Source of the DNA: Diplosphaera chodatii
Taxonomy: Eukaryota > Chlorophyta > Trebouxiophyceae > Prasiolales > Stichococcaceae
Length of the DNA stretch: 64,000 nt
Assembly (NCBI GenBank): GCA_032358165.1
Contig: JAALGY010000020.1
Location: 806,001-870,000 of the forward strand
Direction of reading: 5' to 3'
Numbering within the stretch: position 1 is the stretch's first letter; each line of letters starts with the position of its first letter. Of this stretch, positions 32,401 to 49,600 are shown in pieces. The translations under genes were made by a program, and so were the position numbers. A model generated the notes under the pieces. It did not search any database and was not told the DNA's origin. It saw only the letters and a program-made list of their open reading frames with translations.

Positions 32401-33297
32401 CCCGGGCGCCTTCGTGCCCCGCGCGCTCCGGGGCGATGCCCCCCCTGCAGCGGCCGCCCCCGCCGCCGAGGAGCGCGACAACTGGACACGCCGCGAGGCG
32501 CCAGCTCCGGTGCGCGCTGTCGGTGACATCGGAACCCTGATGCATCATACAAGCTGCGTGCAGCAATGCATGGGAACACATCGTGTACTCAGGTACTTGC
32601 TCTATCTGTGTCTGGTGCGTCCTGTGTGCTTGCGCAGCGTGGTCACGAATGCTGATTTCGCTCGTGGATTGCAGGCACGCGAGGCCCCGGCCCCCCGCGA
32701 GTCGGAGGAGCGCCCCAGCAGCACCTGGCGCCCGTCCCGGCCGCGCGGGGACGCGCCGCCACCGGTATGCACCTGCAGGCTGCTGCCATATTCTCACCCA
32801 ATTGCAAGTGGCAGTTATTGCTGGTGTGCCTGCAGTTTGTATAGCGTGCACTCTCAGATGGCGCGCTGCATGGCGGCAATCGTGTGCTGAGGTAGTGCCT
32901 TGCTTGGTGGCTAGGCCCGTGAGGAGCGGCCGCCGGCGCGTGAGGGTGGCGGCGGCGGCGCCTGGGCGCCCCGCAGCCGCACCTCCGACGCGCCGCCCGC
33001 CCGCGACGGCCCGCCCCGATCCTCCGCCTTCGGAGCGTCCCGCCGTGACGAGGGGGCCCCGCCACCCCGCGAGGTCTGTGGGCTGCACTCACTGAGGCAC
33101 ACAACTCCAGCATGCGGTGTGCTGTTCACTTGCTTCACGTGGTTGCGGCCAACCTATACCATCGTCATGCTGGCGTTGCAACTTCTTGGATTCTGCTGCA
33201 GGGTGGCGGTGACCGCTGGCAGCCGCGCCGTGGCGGCGACCGGGAGAGAGCACCTGCAGCACCGCCGCCGGCACCGCGCGGCGGCAGCCGCTGGTAG
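26438..33297 (+). CDS. EIF3A: Eukaryotic translation initiation factor 3 subunit A
   Basis: Very large multi-exon gene. Proposed exon 1 (26438-26471) reads [11 protein letters not shown] and joins in phase to an exon at 26830 starting [20 protein letters not shown]. Then follow [120 protein letters not shown] and [20 protein letters not shown], covering the TPR-like and PCI domains. The C-terminal half is a long Glu/Arg/Lys coiled coil ([60 protein letters not shown]). It ends with RGG/WRP-rich repeats and [20 protein letters not shown], closing PRGGSRW. eIF3a is the scaffold of the eIF3 complex on the 40S subunit. Similarity to plant eIF3a is strong throughout; several coiled-coil exon borders are approximate. 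Confidence 0.93.
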
Positions 33298-34271
33298 GCT
33301 GCAGTACCCTCGGGCTGCTGGGCGGCAAGGGCAACGGACACCTGTTGCGCTTGGTGACGGCAGCACCTCAGGGCACAGGGCAGCGTCTGGTGGTGCGGAA
33401 GGCCGCTGAAGTCCAGGGGCTGATAGCTCTGTGGCAGCCAGTGGCGCCCTCTCTCCCAGCAGCAGACGGACGTTCGTTTCATAGTCCACTGCTGTGCATT
33501 GCTTTGTGTGCAGACTTTGGCAGCAGCCTTTGTGTGGCAGTGATGTGTGCAGAAGAAAGAACAGCTTTGGCCAGCTGCAGCGCGGTGGTGAGGTCCGCTG
33601 CGCATGGCCGCCTGCAGCTGGCTGGCAGCACGCTGGGGGTGTTTGCATGGCTTGTTCGGGTCCTAGAGTGCTACAGGCTGCCACCGTGTGTATGCTGATG
33701 ATTGTTGCATGTACGGTAAGCATTTCTGGTACCCAGGTCTTCTAACGCACCTACATGGAGTGTTACAACCCCACAGTGGCCGCCATGCCTTGCCAACACT
33801 GTGCTTGCCAGCGCCCCTGCATGCATGTTCGGGGATGTCAATGCAGCAGTGATTCCACCATCCGATTGTAGGGATGAGCGTCACTCGGGCTGCGTGGCCG
33901 GCTGTCATGCCAGAGCATATTGTTGCCATTGGCCCACGTGCGTCCATCGCTGGCCAGGAAGCTGACCCAGCGGCAGCTCCTGGCAGCAGTGCGTCGTCAG
34001 CTGGATGTGGCACTAAACCCTAGAGGAATCCTGGCACAACTGCGGCTCCCGCTGCCTGCACACAATGCGCGTGTACCACTCAGCCGGCCCACCACCCACC
34101 CCTCTCACCGGCTGATTCAGGGTAGCACAGGGCGACCGGGCAAGACTAGCGGCTGGCCTGGTCTGGGACCGTGTCCTTTTGGCGGGGCTGTGCTTGGGTG
34201 AAAAGCGCACCGAGCGCGCGATATTAGCCCTCCCGCCCCGGCTCAGCACCTGCCCAGACCCACCGAGCACC
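33298..34271. promoter_or_regulatory. Intergenic region, EIF3A / plastid kinase
   Basis: 3' flank of EIF3A and upstream region of the kinase. It has CACTAAACCCTAG at 34011-34023, the same 13-base word as in the LHCA divergent promoter. No gene recognised; frames on the minus strand (33663-34013, 34013-34513) have no domain signature. Confidence 0.4.
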
Positions 34272-37056
34272 ATGGTGGCGTCCATACAGCCCTCCAGATG
34301 CACTGGTGGCCCCGAGCTCCGCCAGCGCAGCCCCCAGGCCGGACGTACCCCCGCACTGCAGCCCAACCTCAGACTGGCACAGCAGCACGGCGTCCGCGGC
34401 CAGCCCCGCAGTCTCCTGCGACAAAGGTGGTCCGCAGCTCGGCACACCGGCAGCCTGCAGCCGACGCCGCGGCCGGCCTGCACGCGGGGAAGCCCCTCAG
34501 GTGAGACCCTCACGCAAGCCTCCCTAAGTACCCTCGTCCTGCTGCATCGTCAGCATGCCGTGCTCTGCACCGTTGCCCACCGGCTTGTGGCTGCTGATAG
34601 CTCCTTGATGACTGTGCTGCGGGCACCTGTTCCGCAACAAGCCTCGGCGGTAGTTTGCCTGTTATGGCTCTGTGCGGTCATGGAAGTTGAGCCGTGCTGC
34701 CCTGACGCTTGGGATCACGTCGTTGTCTTTTGCTCGTGAAACCCGGTCTGCAGATGACAGCGTCGCACATGCCAAAGGCTGGCGGATGCTCTGAAATCGT
34801 CATCTGCCACCAGACCTAGATGTTCCGGGGCTTTGACGCGTTTCCACACCGCCCTGCCCCATGCATGCAGGCACAACCGCCCTCGCACATCAGCACCGCG
34901 TGTGCAGCGCGACAGCGGCGCACACGGCGCCGCTGCGGCCAGCATATGTGCCTGCTGCGGCGCCGGCGCACGGCGGCGAGCTGGGGCTGCCCACCAATTT
35001 CGAGGAGCGCTTTGCGGAGGGCGCGCTGCTGGGCGTCGGCAGCTTCGGCACCGTGCACCTCGCCACCTGCCGCACCACCGGCCGCGAGGTGGCCGTCAAG
35101 AAGCTGCGCAAGGACCTGCCCCGCGGCCTGCACCCCACCCGTGGCACCGGCAGGTTCGCACAACTCATTGTTTCCGTGCCCGACCGACCCCACGACACAA
35201 CATGGATGTCTGCTTGCTGCTCAAACTGCTACTGCATGGCGAACACTGCATGGGCAACATCTTGCCTGTGGCAGCGCTGAGCTGATGTGCCGCTGCTGCT
35301 GCAACAGGATCAGCCGGCAGAAGCTGCTGAAGCGCCTGCGGCGGGAGATCGACACACTGCGCGCGCTGGACGGCTGTGTCAGCTCCATCGCCTTCGAGGG
35401 GGGATTCGAGACGGATGGGCACGTCTACCTTGTCATGGAGGTCTGCCACGGCGGTGACCTGGAGACGCTCCTGAAGGTGCGCCCCAGTGCACTATCACAT
35501 TACCAGCCTGGAAGAAGGCAGCTGGCTGCTGAGCCCGGAGTCATGGTCTCCAGCTTGCTGATATCTGCATGCTTTGCTGCTTGCATGCCCGTGGCATGTG
35601 CTCATTGGCTGTTGGCGATCTGAGCCACCGTCTGCTGCGTGCAGGCGTGCGGCGCACTGGGCGAGCGGCATGCGGCGATGGCAGTGTGGGAGGTGCTGCG
35701 CCTGCTCCGCGCCTGCCACTCTGCTGGCATCCTGCACGGCGATATCAAGCCCAGCAACTTCCTGCTGGCGCCCGGCAACCCGCTGTGCCCAGGTGCCCAC
35801 TTCAACCTGCTCACTTTTTGTGCACAGGTTTTGCTTTCTCGTGCATGATGGTGATCAGATCAAGCAGCCCGTTGGCGTCATCAAGGGTCATGCAGCTGCA
35901 TGGCTGTACAGCACCGTGCCGTTCTTATCTTCCTGTCCGTCTTGCTCTGCAGTGCCGCTGCCGCCAGCGGCTGCTGGCCGTGGCAAGGACACCGCAGCAG
36001 CACCCCACCGCCGCGACATCGCCGCCGAGCTGGCCGCCAGCCTGCAGGCGTCCAGTGCAGCCCCCAGCAGCCCGCCAGCAGCGCCAGCAGCACAGCCAGC
36101 CCAGCCGCCCTTCTGCCCCCTGCCCTTCGCGGACGCCACAGCCAGCGACCTGCGCGTTCCCTACGCCGGCGGCTGGCTCAAGGGCGTCGACTTCGGCTGC
36201 TCCAATGAGGCGCCCCCCGGCGTGCCGGTCACCAAGATGACCGGCACCCCCGCCTTCATGGCCCCGGAGGTGTTTGCGCGCAGCTTCGGCACGCAGGCCG
36301 ACATGTGGAGCCTCGGCATGCTCGCATACCAAGTGCTGTCCGACAGGTGCGTGCCCATCCCCATCTGCAAGTTCGCACGTCCCCCTTGTCCTGCCAGCTA
36401 CCGCCAGCTCATAGCGGCAAGCGCCCTTTCCTCCCGAGTTTGCACACATGTCAGCTGTTGCCCACGGCTCATATCCATGCCATGAATCAACCCGCCCGTG
36501 CCGTGCTGCAGGCTGCCCTTCTGGCAGGACGAGGACGACATGCAGATGACGTCCATGACGGACGTGCGCTCGGCCATTGACGAGCCCATCCCCCTGGACT
36601 ACGGGCCCTGGCTGCGCGCCTCGCCCCAGTGCCGCTCCTTTGTCAGCAGCCTGCTGCAGGTGGGTGGCTGATCTGCCTGATTCGAATGACGACCTATTAG
36701 CTGCTTCCATAGCAGATGGCCCGCACAGACTGGTTCCCTAGCTTGCTGCTTCTCTTCTGGTTTGCACTCAACCGCTGAAGCGTCTAGTGTCATGTCTGCA
36801 CTGGTGCTCTCAGCCTCAGAGTTGCATTCATGCTGAATTTATATTGCATGCACTGCAGCATGACCCACAGCAGCGGCTGACGGCTGAGCAGGCAGCTGCG
36901 CACCCCTGGTTCGCGCTGCACGGCATCTCCGACCAGATGATGCCAGCCAGCACAGCAGTTGTGCAGAGCAACATCCTGCCGGCAGAGGACATGGTGGCGC
37001 GTGCAGTGCTGCGGCGGTCTCCTTCGTCTGGAGACTTTGCACAGCAGGCGGTGTGA
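34272..37056 (+). CDS. Serine/threonine protein kinase, predicted plastid-targeted
   Basis: Exon 1 (34272-34500) encodes MVASIQPSRCTGGPELRQRS and a further Arg/Gln/Pro-rich stretch, typical of a transit peptide. It joins in phase 1 to GTTALAHQHR after the acceptor near 34869. Kinase motifs in order: NFEERFAEGALLGVGSFGTV (Gly loop), REVAVKKLRKDL (Lys), LKRLRREIDTLRALDGC, HVYLVMEVCHGGDLETLLK, CHSAGILHGDIKPSNFLL, GVDFGCSNEAPPGVP, MTGTPAFMAPEVFARSFGTQ with ADMWSLGMLAYQVLS, and HDPQQRLTAEQAAAHPWFAL. Catalytic Asp and DFG are intact; HRD is HGD. About 80 residues rich in Ala, Pro and Ser lie between HGD and DFG. The tail ends SSGDFAQQAV with no EF hands. The kinase domain resembles the CDPK/CaMK-like group, but the substrate is unknown. 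Confidence 0.85.
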
Positions 37057-37857
37057 CAGGCAGCGTAGCATGGCGCGGGCCAGTCACCGGATCCCCTGCA
37101 GAAGCAGCCGCAGGCGAATGTACAAGAGCAGAGAGTGTGGGCTTGAAAGGCGAAGCAACAGGAGGATGCATCATCATCAACAGGCGAAATCAATTGGACC
37201 GTTTTTGGGGCGGACAGCAGCAGGTGCTGCCTGACCGTCGTGTATACTGCAATTGCTTGGGAACCAGCAGCAGCCGATGCCATGGTGGCAGACTGCTAGA
37301 GCAAGGAGTTTTGAGAGGGCGTGGACAGCGAGAGGATCCACGAAAAGGATTGGCTGGTGTAGCCGGCAGCGCCTCAATATGTTGCCCTGTTTTTGGGCTG
37401 CGCGGCAGACACTCAGTAGGGGAGCCTCACTGGGCCTGGTCCGCTACTTGGTGGCGGCCAGGTGCCAAATGCACTTATCTTGCACTTCTCTGTGCGGCAT
37501 GCAGCCAAGGGCACTGGCTGGCTTGTCAGCGTTCGGTTCTCGGTATCACTTCGACAGTATCATTTGGGTTGGCACGTTTCGGGGTCTGCGGCGCCTCAAC
37601 TTGTGATGGTCGCAGCCAATTTCGGTATATGAGAAGGATAATTTGATGGACGAGCCAGCCCCGTCATATGCAGCTACAACTTTTCAGACTTGTCTTGCAT
37701 CGCATTGGGTTCGTCAGCAATTTGATTACACTTGCACAGGCCGACGGTTGTAAGGCCGGTCGGCACAGCTGAACATGCGTCTGAGGCGCCGGACCTGCCA
37801 TTAATGTTTTCCACCACACAGACACCGACCAGCCAATCACCAACACTGACGTTTATG
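37057..37857. other. Convergent intergenic region, kinase / HISN3
   Basis: 3' flanks of two convergent genes. No gene, RNA or repeat recognised in about 800 bases. Confidence 0.4.
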
Positions 37858-39905
37858 TCAGTTCTGGTTTCGTCGGTGCCAGGCGACCACTTCCTCGTAT
37901 GGCAGCTGCCCCCCGAAGATGTCGAGCGCGCTGCCTACTGTGATGTCCACGCGGCCCTGCCCGGCCTCATTGACCCAATCCAAATCCTCCTGCACGGTGC
38001 ACGCCGCAAGACAGCATGTGAGGGCATACTGACTCGCATGTGCGCTTTCAGCATGGTGCATATGGGCTGGCAATGCGCTCAGCAGTGCTCAACTATGAGT
38101 GCTTGAGAGCTGCCAAATGGAGCACTTGCCGTGCCGTAGGTCTGAGGCCAAACGCAAATGGCGCACCAGGGTGCGGGCGCCGCCGGCGTACGTCACGGGC
38201 AGCGGCGCATGCAGCCCCAGCAGCGCCACCAGCTCCTCGTCGATGCCTGCGTCGTGGCAGCGTCTCCTCAGCATCACTCTCTACAGCGCTGCACTTTATG
38301 GGTCAATTTGCTGCATCAACCTGGTGCGACTGGTGCATGAGGGTTGAAGGTGCTGACCCGGAGCGGGCCAGATGAATGGACCAGGGTCAGGGTTTCAGCA
38401 GTGTCGCGCACCCAGCTGCTTGCCCTCCACGTCCACGCCGTGCACCAGGAACTCGTCGCAGCGGGCGGCCAGCTGCTCCAGCTGCCGGGGCTCCACAGCC
38501 AGGTCGCTGAACTTCTGCCACCGGTCCGTCACCTGCGCGCCACTCCAGTTGCACCAGCCTGTAGGTGAGCTCGGAGTTGTGAGCTATCATGTTGGCTACA
38601 GAGGGAGGCCCATGTCAATCACGGCAGGGCCATCACCGCAGGAGAGCAGCAGTCGGTCACCACATAATAGGTGTCTTTGCGCTTCCGGCAGGACAGGTCC
38701 AGCACGAGCCGCTGCTTCCCGACCGCACGCACCTGCAAGGGCACAGAGTCGATCAGGGGACATGACCGCTGCACAAGTCCGTGCGCCAGGCAGGTGTCTG
38801 GCTCGCGAAGCAGGCGACTGCACTGCCGATCCCGGCTGTTGCTTGCAGCAATGAAGTGCGCCACAGGGGTTGGGGCCCCAATGGATTCATCACTAAATTG
38901 GCCCCAGGATGTATTCCCCCCAGTAACTGCGCCCACCAGCGCGTTGAGGCGGTCCTCCTCCAGGCGGCCGTTGCGGAAGACGTAGGAGGTGACGATGACG
39001 TGGCTGGCGCCCGCGTCCAGGTACCGCCCCGCGCTCTCGGGCGTCACGCCGCCGCCGACGTGCAGGCCGCCCGGGAACGCGTTCAGCGCCGACATCGCCG
39101 CCTCCCTGCACATCACGCTTTACATTGAGTGTCGCTGGCGTGGGCAGCCCTTGGCTGAACCACCTTAGCAAGCCGTGTCGACATGGGCACCCCAAGGTCG
39201 CCGCCTTGTCTTCCAATCCATCAGCAGGACTTGCTGAGGGGTCCAGGAACAACAGACCCTGGTACCTCGGCAGCCGTCGCTTTGATAACAACGAAGTCTT
39301 TCCATGACTCTGATAAACACCTCTAACACTGCTATGGGCCAGCGCTTCATGGCAAGGCGCTCTTCCTGGTCAGGAGACCCACCTGCTCTCCGGGTCGGGC
39401 CCCAGCATGATGACGTGGCCGCCATGCAGGCCGTCCTGCGCATACAGTTCCGCAAAGTAGCTGGCGGGCGCCGCGGCCTCGAAGTTGGTGATCAGCTGCG
39501 GGTCGCCGCCGTCGCTGCAACCAGCAAGGTCCAGTCAGAACAGCCGCCAGCACAGTAAGGCACCAGCAGCCTGCGGGGGATGCTGTGCAGCAGACCGCTA
39601 CCCTGCCGTGCTGCCTGGTTGGCGACGTCATGCGCGCACCTGTCCTCCCCGTCCTTGAGCGTTGATCCGACGATCTGCTTGACGGTGCCCTGTTGCAGCA
39701 GGCGAGGCAGTCAGCATATGCCAAGACGGGATAGAGCATCAGCGGGCATCTGAATTCGAGGCAGTATGCACGCCTTGTGGATGTCGATGCACGGTCGAAA
39801 GCTTGCGCCAGATGCTGCACAGATGATGCGGCGGCGGTGCGGCTGCTGTGACTTGGTTGGCTGTGCAGGGACTGCAGGCAAGCTCCGCCTACACGCGCCA
39901 AGCAT
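37858..39905 (-). CDS. HISN3: ProFAR isomerase (HisA-type), chloroplast histidine biosynthesis
   Basis: The start at 39905 ([20 protein letters not shown]) is the only ATG between an upstream in-frame stop and the domain; it opens a transit peptide ending near IICAASGA. The enzyme begins [10 protein letters not shown] and continues [37 protein letters not shown] with [36 protein letters not shown] with [51 protein letters not shown] with [37 protein letters not shown] and [20 protein letters not shown]. It ends [15 protein letters not shown]. HisA is a TIM barrel that converts ProFAR to PRFAR, the fourth step of histidine synthesis; the eukaryotic form matches plant HISN3 and fungal His6. Intron 1 has a GC donor (39773). 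Confidence 0.93.
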
Positions 39906-40360
39906 CGGGAGTTGAAGGCCAACTGGATGGGCCCAACGGTGCCTGCTCGGATGCTGCACCCCTTATGCCTTGAGACGGTGGCGCTGCATTCCCAGACAGG
40001 AGATCGCACCCGATAGTGGAAGCTTTCGTGCCGCACAACCGGTCCGATCACTATACTGCGCTAAAACCAAGTGTTATCGCACCTAAATACGCCGTTTGAC
40101 GGGGTCTACAGATGCAATGCTTGGCATGGACCGACGGAAGTATCACACCTGGGCTTTGCCCGTACAACACCGTCCAACCTGCAGGTACAGACGTGTGGCG
40201 AGTCTTCAGAGGAGCGGTTCGTGTCACAGCTGGCCCTGGCCCAAAGTTGCTCACAAGCCGCGTGTTCCCATCGATATACATTTTGCACAGGACCGTCACT
40301 GTTCATTGTGCGTCGCCTGCTCAATAGCCACCACACCGTCCTCTATCAGTTGCAGAATAT
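39906..40360. promoter_or_regulatory. Divergent intergenic region, HISN3 / secreted membrane protein
   Basis: 455 bases containing the 5' flanks of two divergent genes. Nothing else recognised. Confidence 0.4.
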
Positions 40361-41774
40361 ATGAAGCATGTCTTGTGTGCCCTCGTGTTGGGCTGCCTAG
40401 CCGGCGTCAGTGCACAACAGACCGCCCATAAGGCATGGCTCACCGCCGCCACATGCACAGCCTTCCGTGTGTCGCTGGCCGAGGGCGACCAGCGCTTCCA
40501 GCTCCTGACCAGCCTTGACTCCAACCTCAGGTGGGCCCAGTGTGCCGCCTGTTGCGCGCTGCCCCCTAAAGACAAGACCGCGATGGTTACCGAGCCTGAT
40601 GTTGATTGGCATGGATGTGATCCGTGTAAGCCTGGCGGCCCCGGCTCAGCTGTTCAGCTGCCTTGGGAGGCCAGATCTGGGTGCCCAGCTGGACACTGGG
40701 GGCGTCGACACGCGTCCAGCAGCTGCACACCTTTCTCTGTTTGTCGTGCTTGGGCACAAGGACGTAAGGACTGACCGGCTAGCCTGTTGCTGCTTCAGGA
40801 TGGCGGGCATTGCGACGGGGTGCCTGCGCGCAGCTGCGGACGGCTCATGCAGCCAGGTGGCAGATGCCAGCGACGGCGCGTGCGCCGCAGCCATGCATTC
40901 AGGTGAACAGGACCGCTGATGGCGCGCAGTCGCGGCGCGTGCCCTGATGCGACATGTGAGATGGGTCTTGCGATTATATACATTTGCCTGCACAGGCTTG
41001 CCAGCTGCCCTCGAGGGCGAGCTGCTCGCGGTGCCACCTGCCACTGAGGGCTTCGTGTACGTCACAAACACCGGCGAGATGTCGGCGCTCCTCGACCTCC
41101 TGGTGAGAGGTCATCTGCTGTCAAAACGCCCAGTGGCTGGCCTGAATCAGCCACCGCTTTCCTTGCCCAAGCATGGCAAGGGCAAGCGTGCTGCGATAGG
41201 GCGTCGTGTTTCAGGCGTTCCTGACGTGTGTGCTATACCTGAACAGGTTGTGGTGCAGCCAAAGGGCAGCGCCAGCACAGCCGCAGCAACAGCGGTGGGC
41301 AGCTACCGGCGCGCACTACTCCGCAGCACACGCGGCGCTCTGCAGTCCGGTGGTGCCGCAGCCATTAGGGCAGCCACGCCGCTGCAGCAGAGGCCGCACC
41401 GCGCGCTGCTGCAGAGCAGCTCAGCCACAACGGACGTGCTGGCTGAGAGCAGCACGCCGAGTCCCACTCCCACTCCCACAAGCAGCGGCAACAGCGGCCC
41501 GGCCACCACAGACGTGCTGGGAGACAGCCCGACCCCGACGCCCAGCCCGTCTGACAGCAGCAGCAGCACCAGCACGCCCACCGGCAGCACGGACAGCGGC
41601 AACCTGATTGACCGTGCCGTCAACCACTTCGATGATCCAACTGTCCGCAAATGGGTCAAGATCGCAATCATAGTCCTGATTGTGCTGGTGGCCCTCAGCC
41701 TCCTGTCCTGCGTCTTCTGCATCCTGCGCTGCATCTGCTGGCCGTGCTGCTGCGCAGCACGCGGGTTCAAGTAA
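40361..41774 (+). CDS. Secreted type I single-pass membrane protein, Ser/Thr/Pro-rich stalk
   Basis: Function not recognised. Exon 1 (40361-40530) starts MKHVLCALVLGCLAGVSAQQ, a clear signal peptide. It joins in phase to exon 2 (40799-40902: MAGIATGCLRAAADGSCSQV) and an exon from 40996 (LPAALEGELLAVPPATEGFV). The small Cys-bearing ectodomain is followed by a stalk with two related units, SATTDVLAESSTPSPTPTP and PATTDVLGDSPTPTPSPSD. A transmembrane helix comes next (VKIAIIVLIVLVALSLLSCV), then a very Cys-rich juxtamembrane tail (CILRCICWPCCCAARGFK) that could be palmitoylated. The third exon either reads straight to the stop or has an intron at 41103-41246; both keep frame, giving about 350 or 302 residues. 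A cell-surface or cell-wall role is an inference from the stalk. Confidence 0.75.
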
Positions 41775-42174
41775 GCATAGCAGCATCAGTTTACGTCCAG
41801 TGGAGAGGCGGAGTACATCGACCACCAAATTGGCCAAACACAAACCAAAGAGGCACCATCAGTAGTGGTTGAGCACTGTTTTCAGGGAACTCGTGAACCA
41901 AATGCGCAAGGTTTGTAGAGTAGGCGTGACCGTGAACTGCAGCCTGACATCAGGGTGCCTATTGCTATGGTCGATTCAGGGCCTGTTGTGCGTACCCAAC
42001 ATTGTGTCCTGATGTCACAGTGTGCCTCGGTGTAAGGTGACCATTGTACAAGGTGCTATCCACCATTGTACTGTCATTGCAAGAAAAGAAGGGCAGTGTC
42101 ATGCAAGAGTTCACAGGCCGGCAGATAGAAATATCTTGATCCCGCTGAGCACCAATGCGGCCGGTGCCGACCCC
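41775..42174. other. Convergent intergenic region
   Basis: 3' flanks of the secreted protein and of LC8. Nothing else seen. Confidence 0.4.
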
Positions 42175-43118
42175 TCAGCCCGACTTGAACAGCAGGATGG
42201 CCACTTGACCTGCAGGTAGCTCAGGTGCTGTACTTGCTTCATCAGTTGTGCCACAGCATGAAACTCAGGTTCACCAGCAGGGTCACCCAACGGCTCACCT
42301 AGATAAAAGTACATGAAGTGCTGCAGAAAGCAATATGATCACGGTCAAAAAAAATCATTGAGCACACAATTATGCTGCAGCAGATACAGCATGTCAACAT
42401 GACAAGGCGTGCGACAAGCTGCCAAGCTCATGCACCTTTGTTTCATGGGTGACGTATGAGCCTGCAAGCAGATGCTGCCAACGTCAACATGAGTCTATAG
42501 CATTTGAGTCCTGCATGCATCATAATCTATGAAAAGCAATGGGATGCTTACTAGACTTGGCTGCTCACCGAAGTTGCGACCGACAATGCAGTGCCAGGTC
42601 GGGTTGTGCTTCTTGTCGAATTCCTTCTTGATGAACTGCGCAATGTCCTTCTCGATGTTGAACTTGTCCAGTCCCTGTGCAGATAAAAACCGATTGTGTG
42701 ATGCTTTGCTGTGCGCCTGCCAAGCATGTTCCACGATCGACGAATTTGCTACTGCATGCAACCATGCAAGTGTGTGCAGCAGGCGCATGGTCCGGAGCGC
42801 CTCCGCTTGCGTTGCGATCGGGGCATGCAGGCGTAAGCAGTAAATTGTTACAGCTGCGTCGCATGCTGCAATCCACTGGCTCCTATGGCAACCCGACCCA
42901 TTGCCGCCAGCGCCACCGCACACAGCAGAGGCCCCTCTGACAGGGCAAGTGTTTCCCTATCCAGCACCATTGCCGTGCAAGGTGTCACTACTTCAGCTAT
43001 TCCATGTCCAATCGTGATTGACTGGCCCGCTGCTGACCTGCGAGGCAATGTCGACTGCCTCCTGCTGCATCTCCTCCGACATGTCCGCATTCTTGATGAC
43101 AGCCTTGCGCTCCGACAT
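42175..43118 (-). CDS. LC8: Dynein light chain LC8
   Basis: Five short exons give a protein of about 89 residues: [20 protein letters not shown] with AVDIASQ (43118 to about 43038), [20 protein letters not shown] with [24 protein letters not shown] (about 42465-42440), HFMYFYLG (about 42320-42298) and [10 protein letters not shown] (ending at 42175). Each piece matches LC8 of animals, plants and Chlamydomonas almost residue for residue, so this is one of the surest calls here. LC8 is a dimeric hub protein that binds linear peptide motifs. It serves cytoplasmic and flagellar dynein and radial spokes, but many partners are unrelated to dynein, so its presence does not prove flagella. The first intron has a GTCAGC donor. 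Confidence 0.95.
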
Positions 43119-43504
43119 GGCGCTGCCGGCTGGGTTTGAGAAGACGTGCACCTTCAATATTCTGGACAATTCGCAGGCTGCGCAGAACAGCTGTTCGAAC
43201 CGGTATGTATGCTCGCGGTAGCGCGCTGCGCATGGCGGGAACTCCAGCTAATCACGTCGTTATGTCACGCAAGCTATGCACATTAGCTCCTAGCGAATTC
43301 AAAAATTGCATTTCCAGCGCATGACTCTGCAGCCGCGCGTCACAGCACACACACACCATCACAATCTGTGCCACGATTCTCTGACAGTGCTGCACTACTC
43401 AAGTGCCGGCACCTGCCGATCCGGGCGCCGCCCACCGTCCATTGATCGGCCGGAGCAGTTTTGCGTGCATCATTGCTGCAGCCTGAGCCTGGGGCGCGGC
43501 CGCC
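43119..43504. promoter_or_regulatory. Divergent promoter region, LC8 / MCM3
   Basis: 386 bases between two divergent start codons; both core promoters should lie here. No specific site recognised. Confidence 0.45.
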
Positions 43505-49258
<5,754 letters not shown>

Positions 49259-49600
49259 ACTGCTGCTCGTGGGAGCCGCCTCGGCAATGCCAACTCTACA
49301 CATGTGCCTTTCAGCAGACCGCGGCAATGGGAACAACATAGAGTAGGCAGGGTCTCCACAAAGCACTGCCTGGCAGCCGTGCTCAACGCATGTAGCGTGT
49401 TTGAGAGGGTGCCACGGGCCATAGGGCTGACTCTGGTTTCGGTCTTTGCTCCTAACAGAACATCACACCTTGTTGCTTCCGCTGTTGCCGCACGATCTAG
49501 TCAAATTCGCAGTGATACTGACTTAGCATGGTGACTGAAAGTAGCAATACGAATGCTGGCAGGCATCCAGGTGCTACAGGACTGAGTGTGTTCCAGATTG
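49259..49600. other. Convergent intergenic region, MCM3 / ChaC-like
   Basis: 3' flanks of two convergent genes. Nothing else seen. Confidence 0.4.

Noticed and set aside
31655..33088. A 477-residue minus-strand open frame
   Set aside because: It is antisense to the Glu/Arg-rich coiled-coil exons of EIF3A; composition only, no domain.
41103..41214. Intron in the secreted protein ending at the acceptor tcag (41211-41214)
   Set aside because: It joins to a frame without the stalk and transmembrane helix; reading through, or the acceptor at 41246, keeps the frame.
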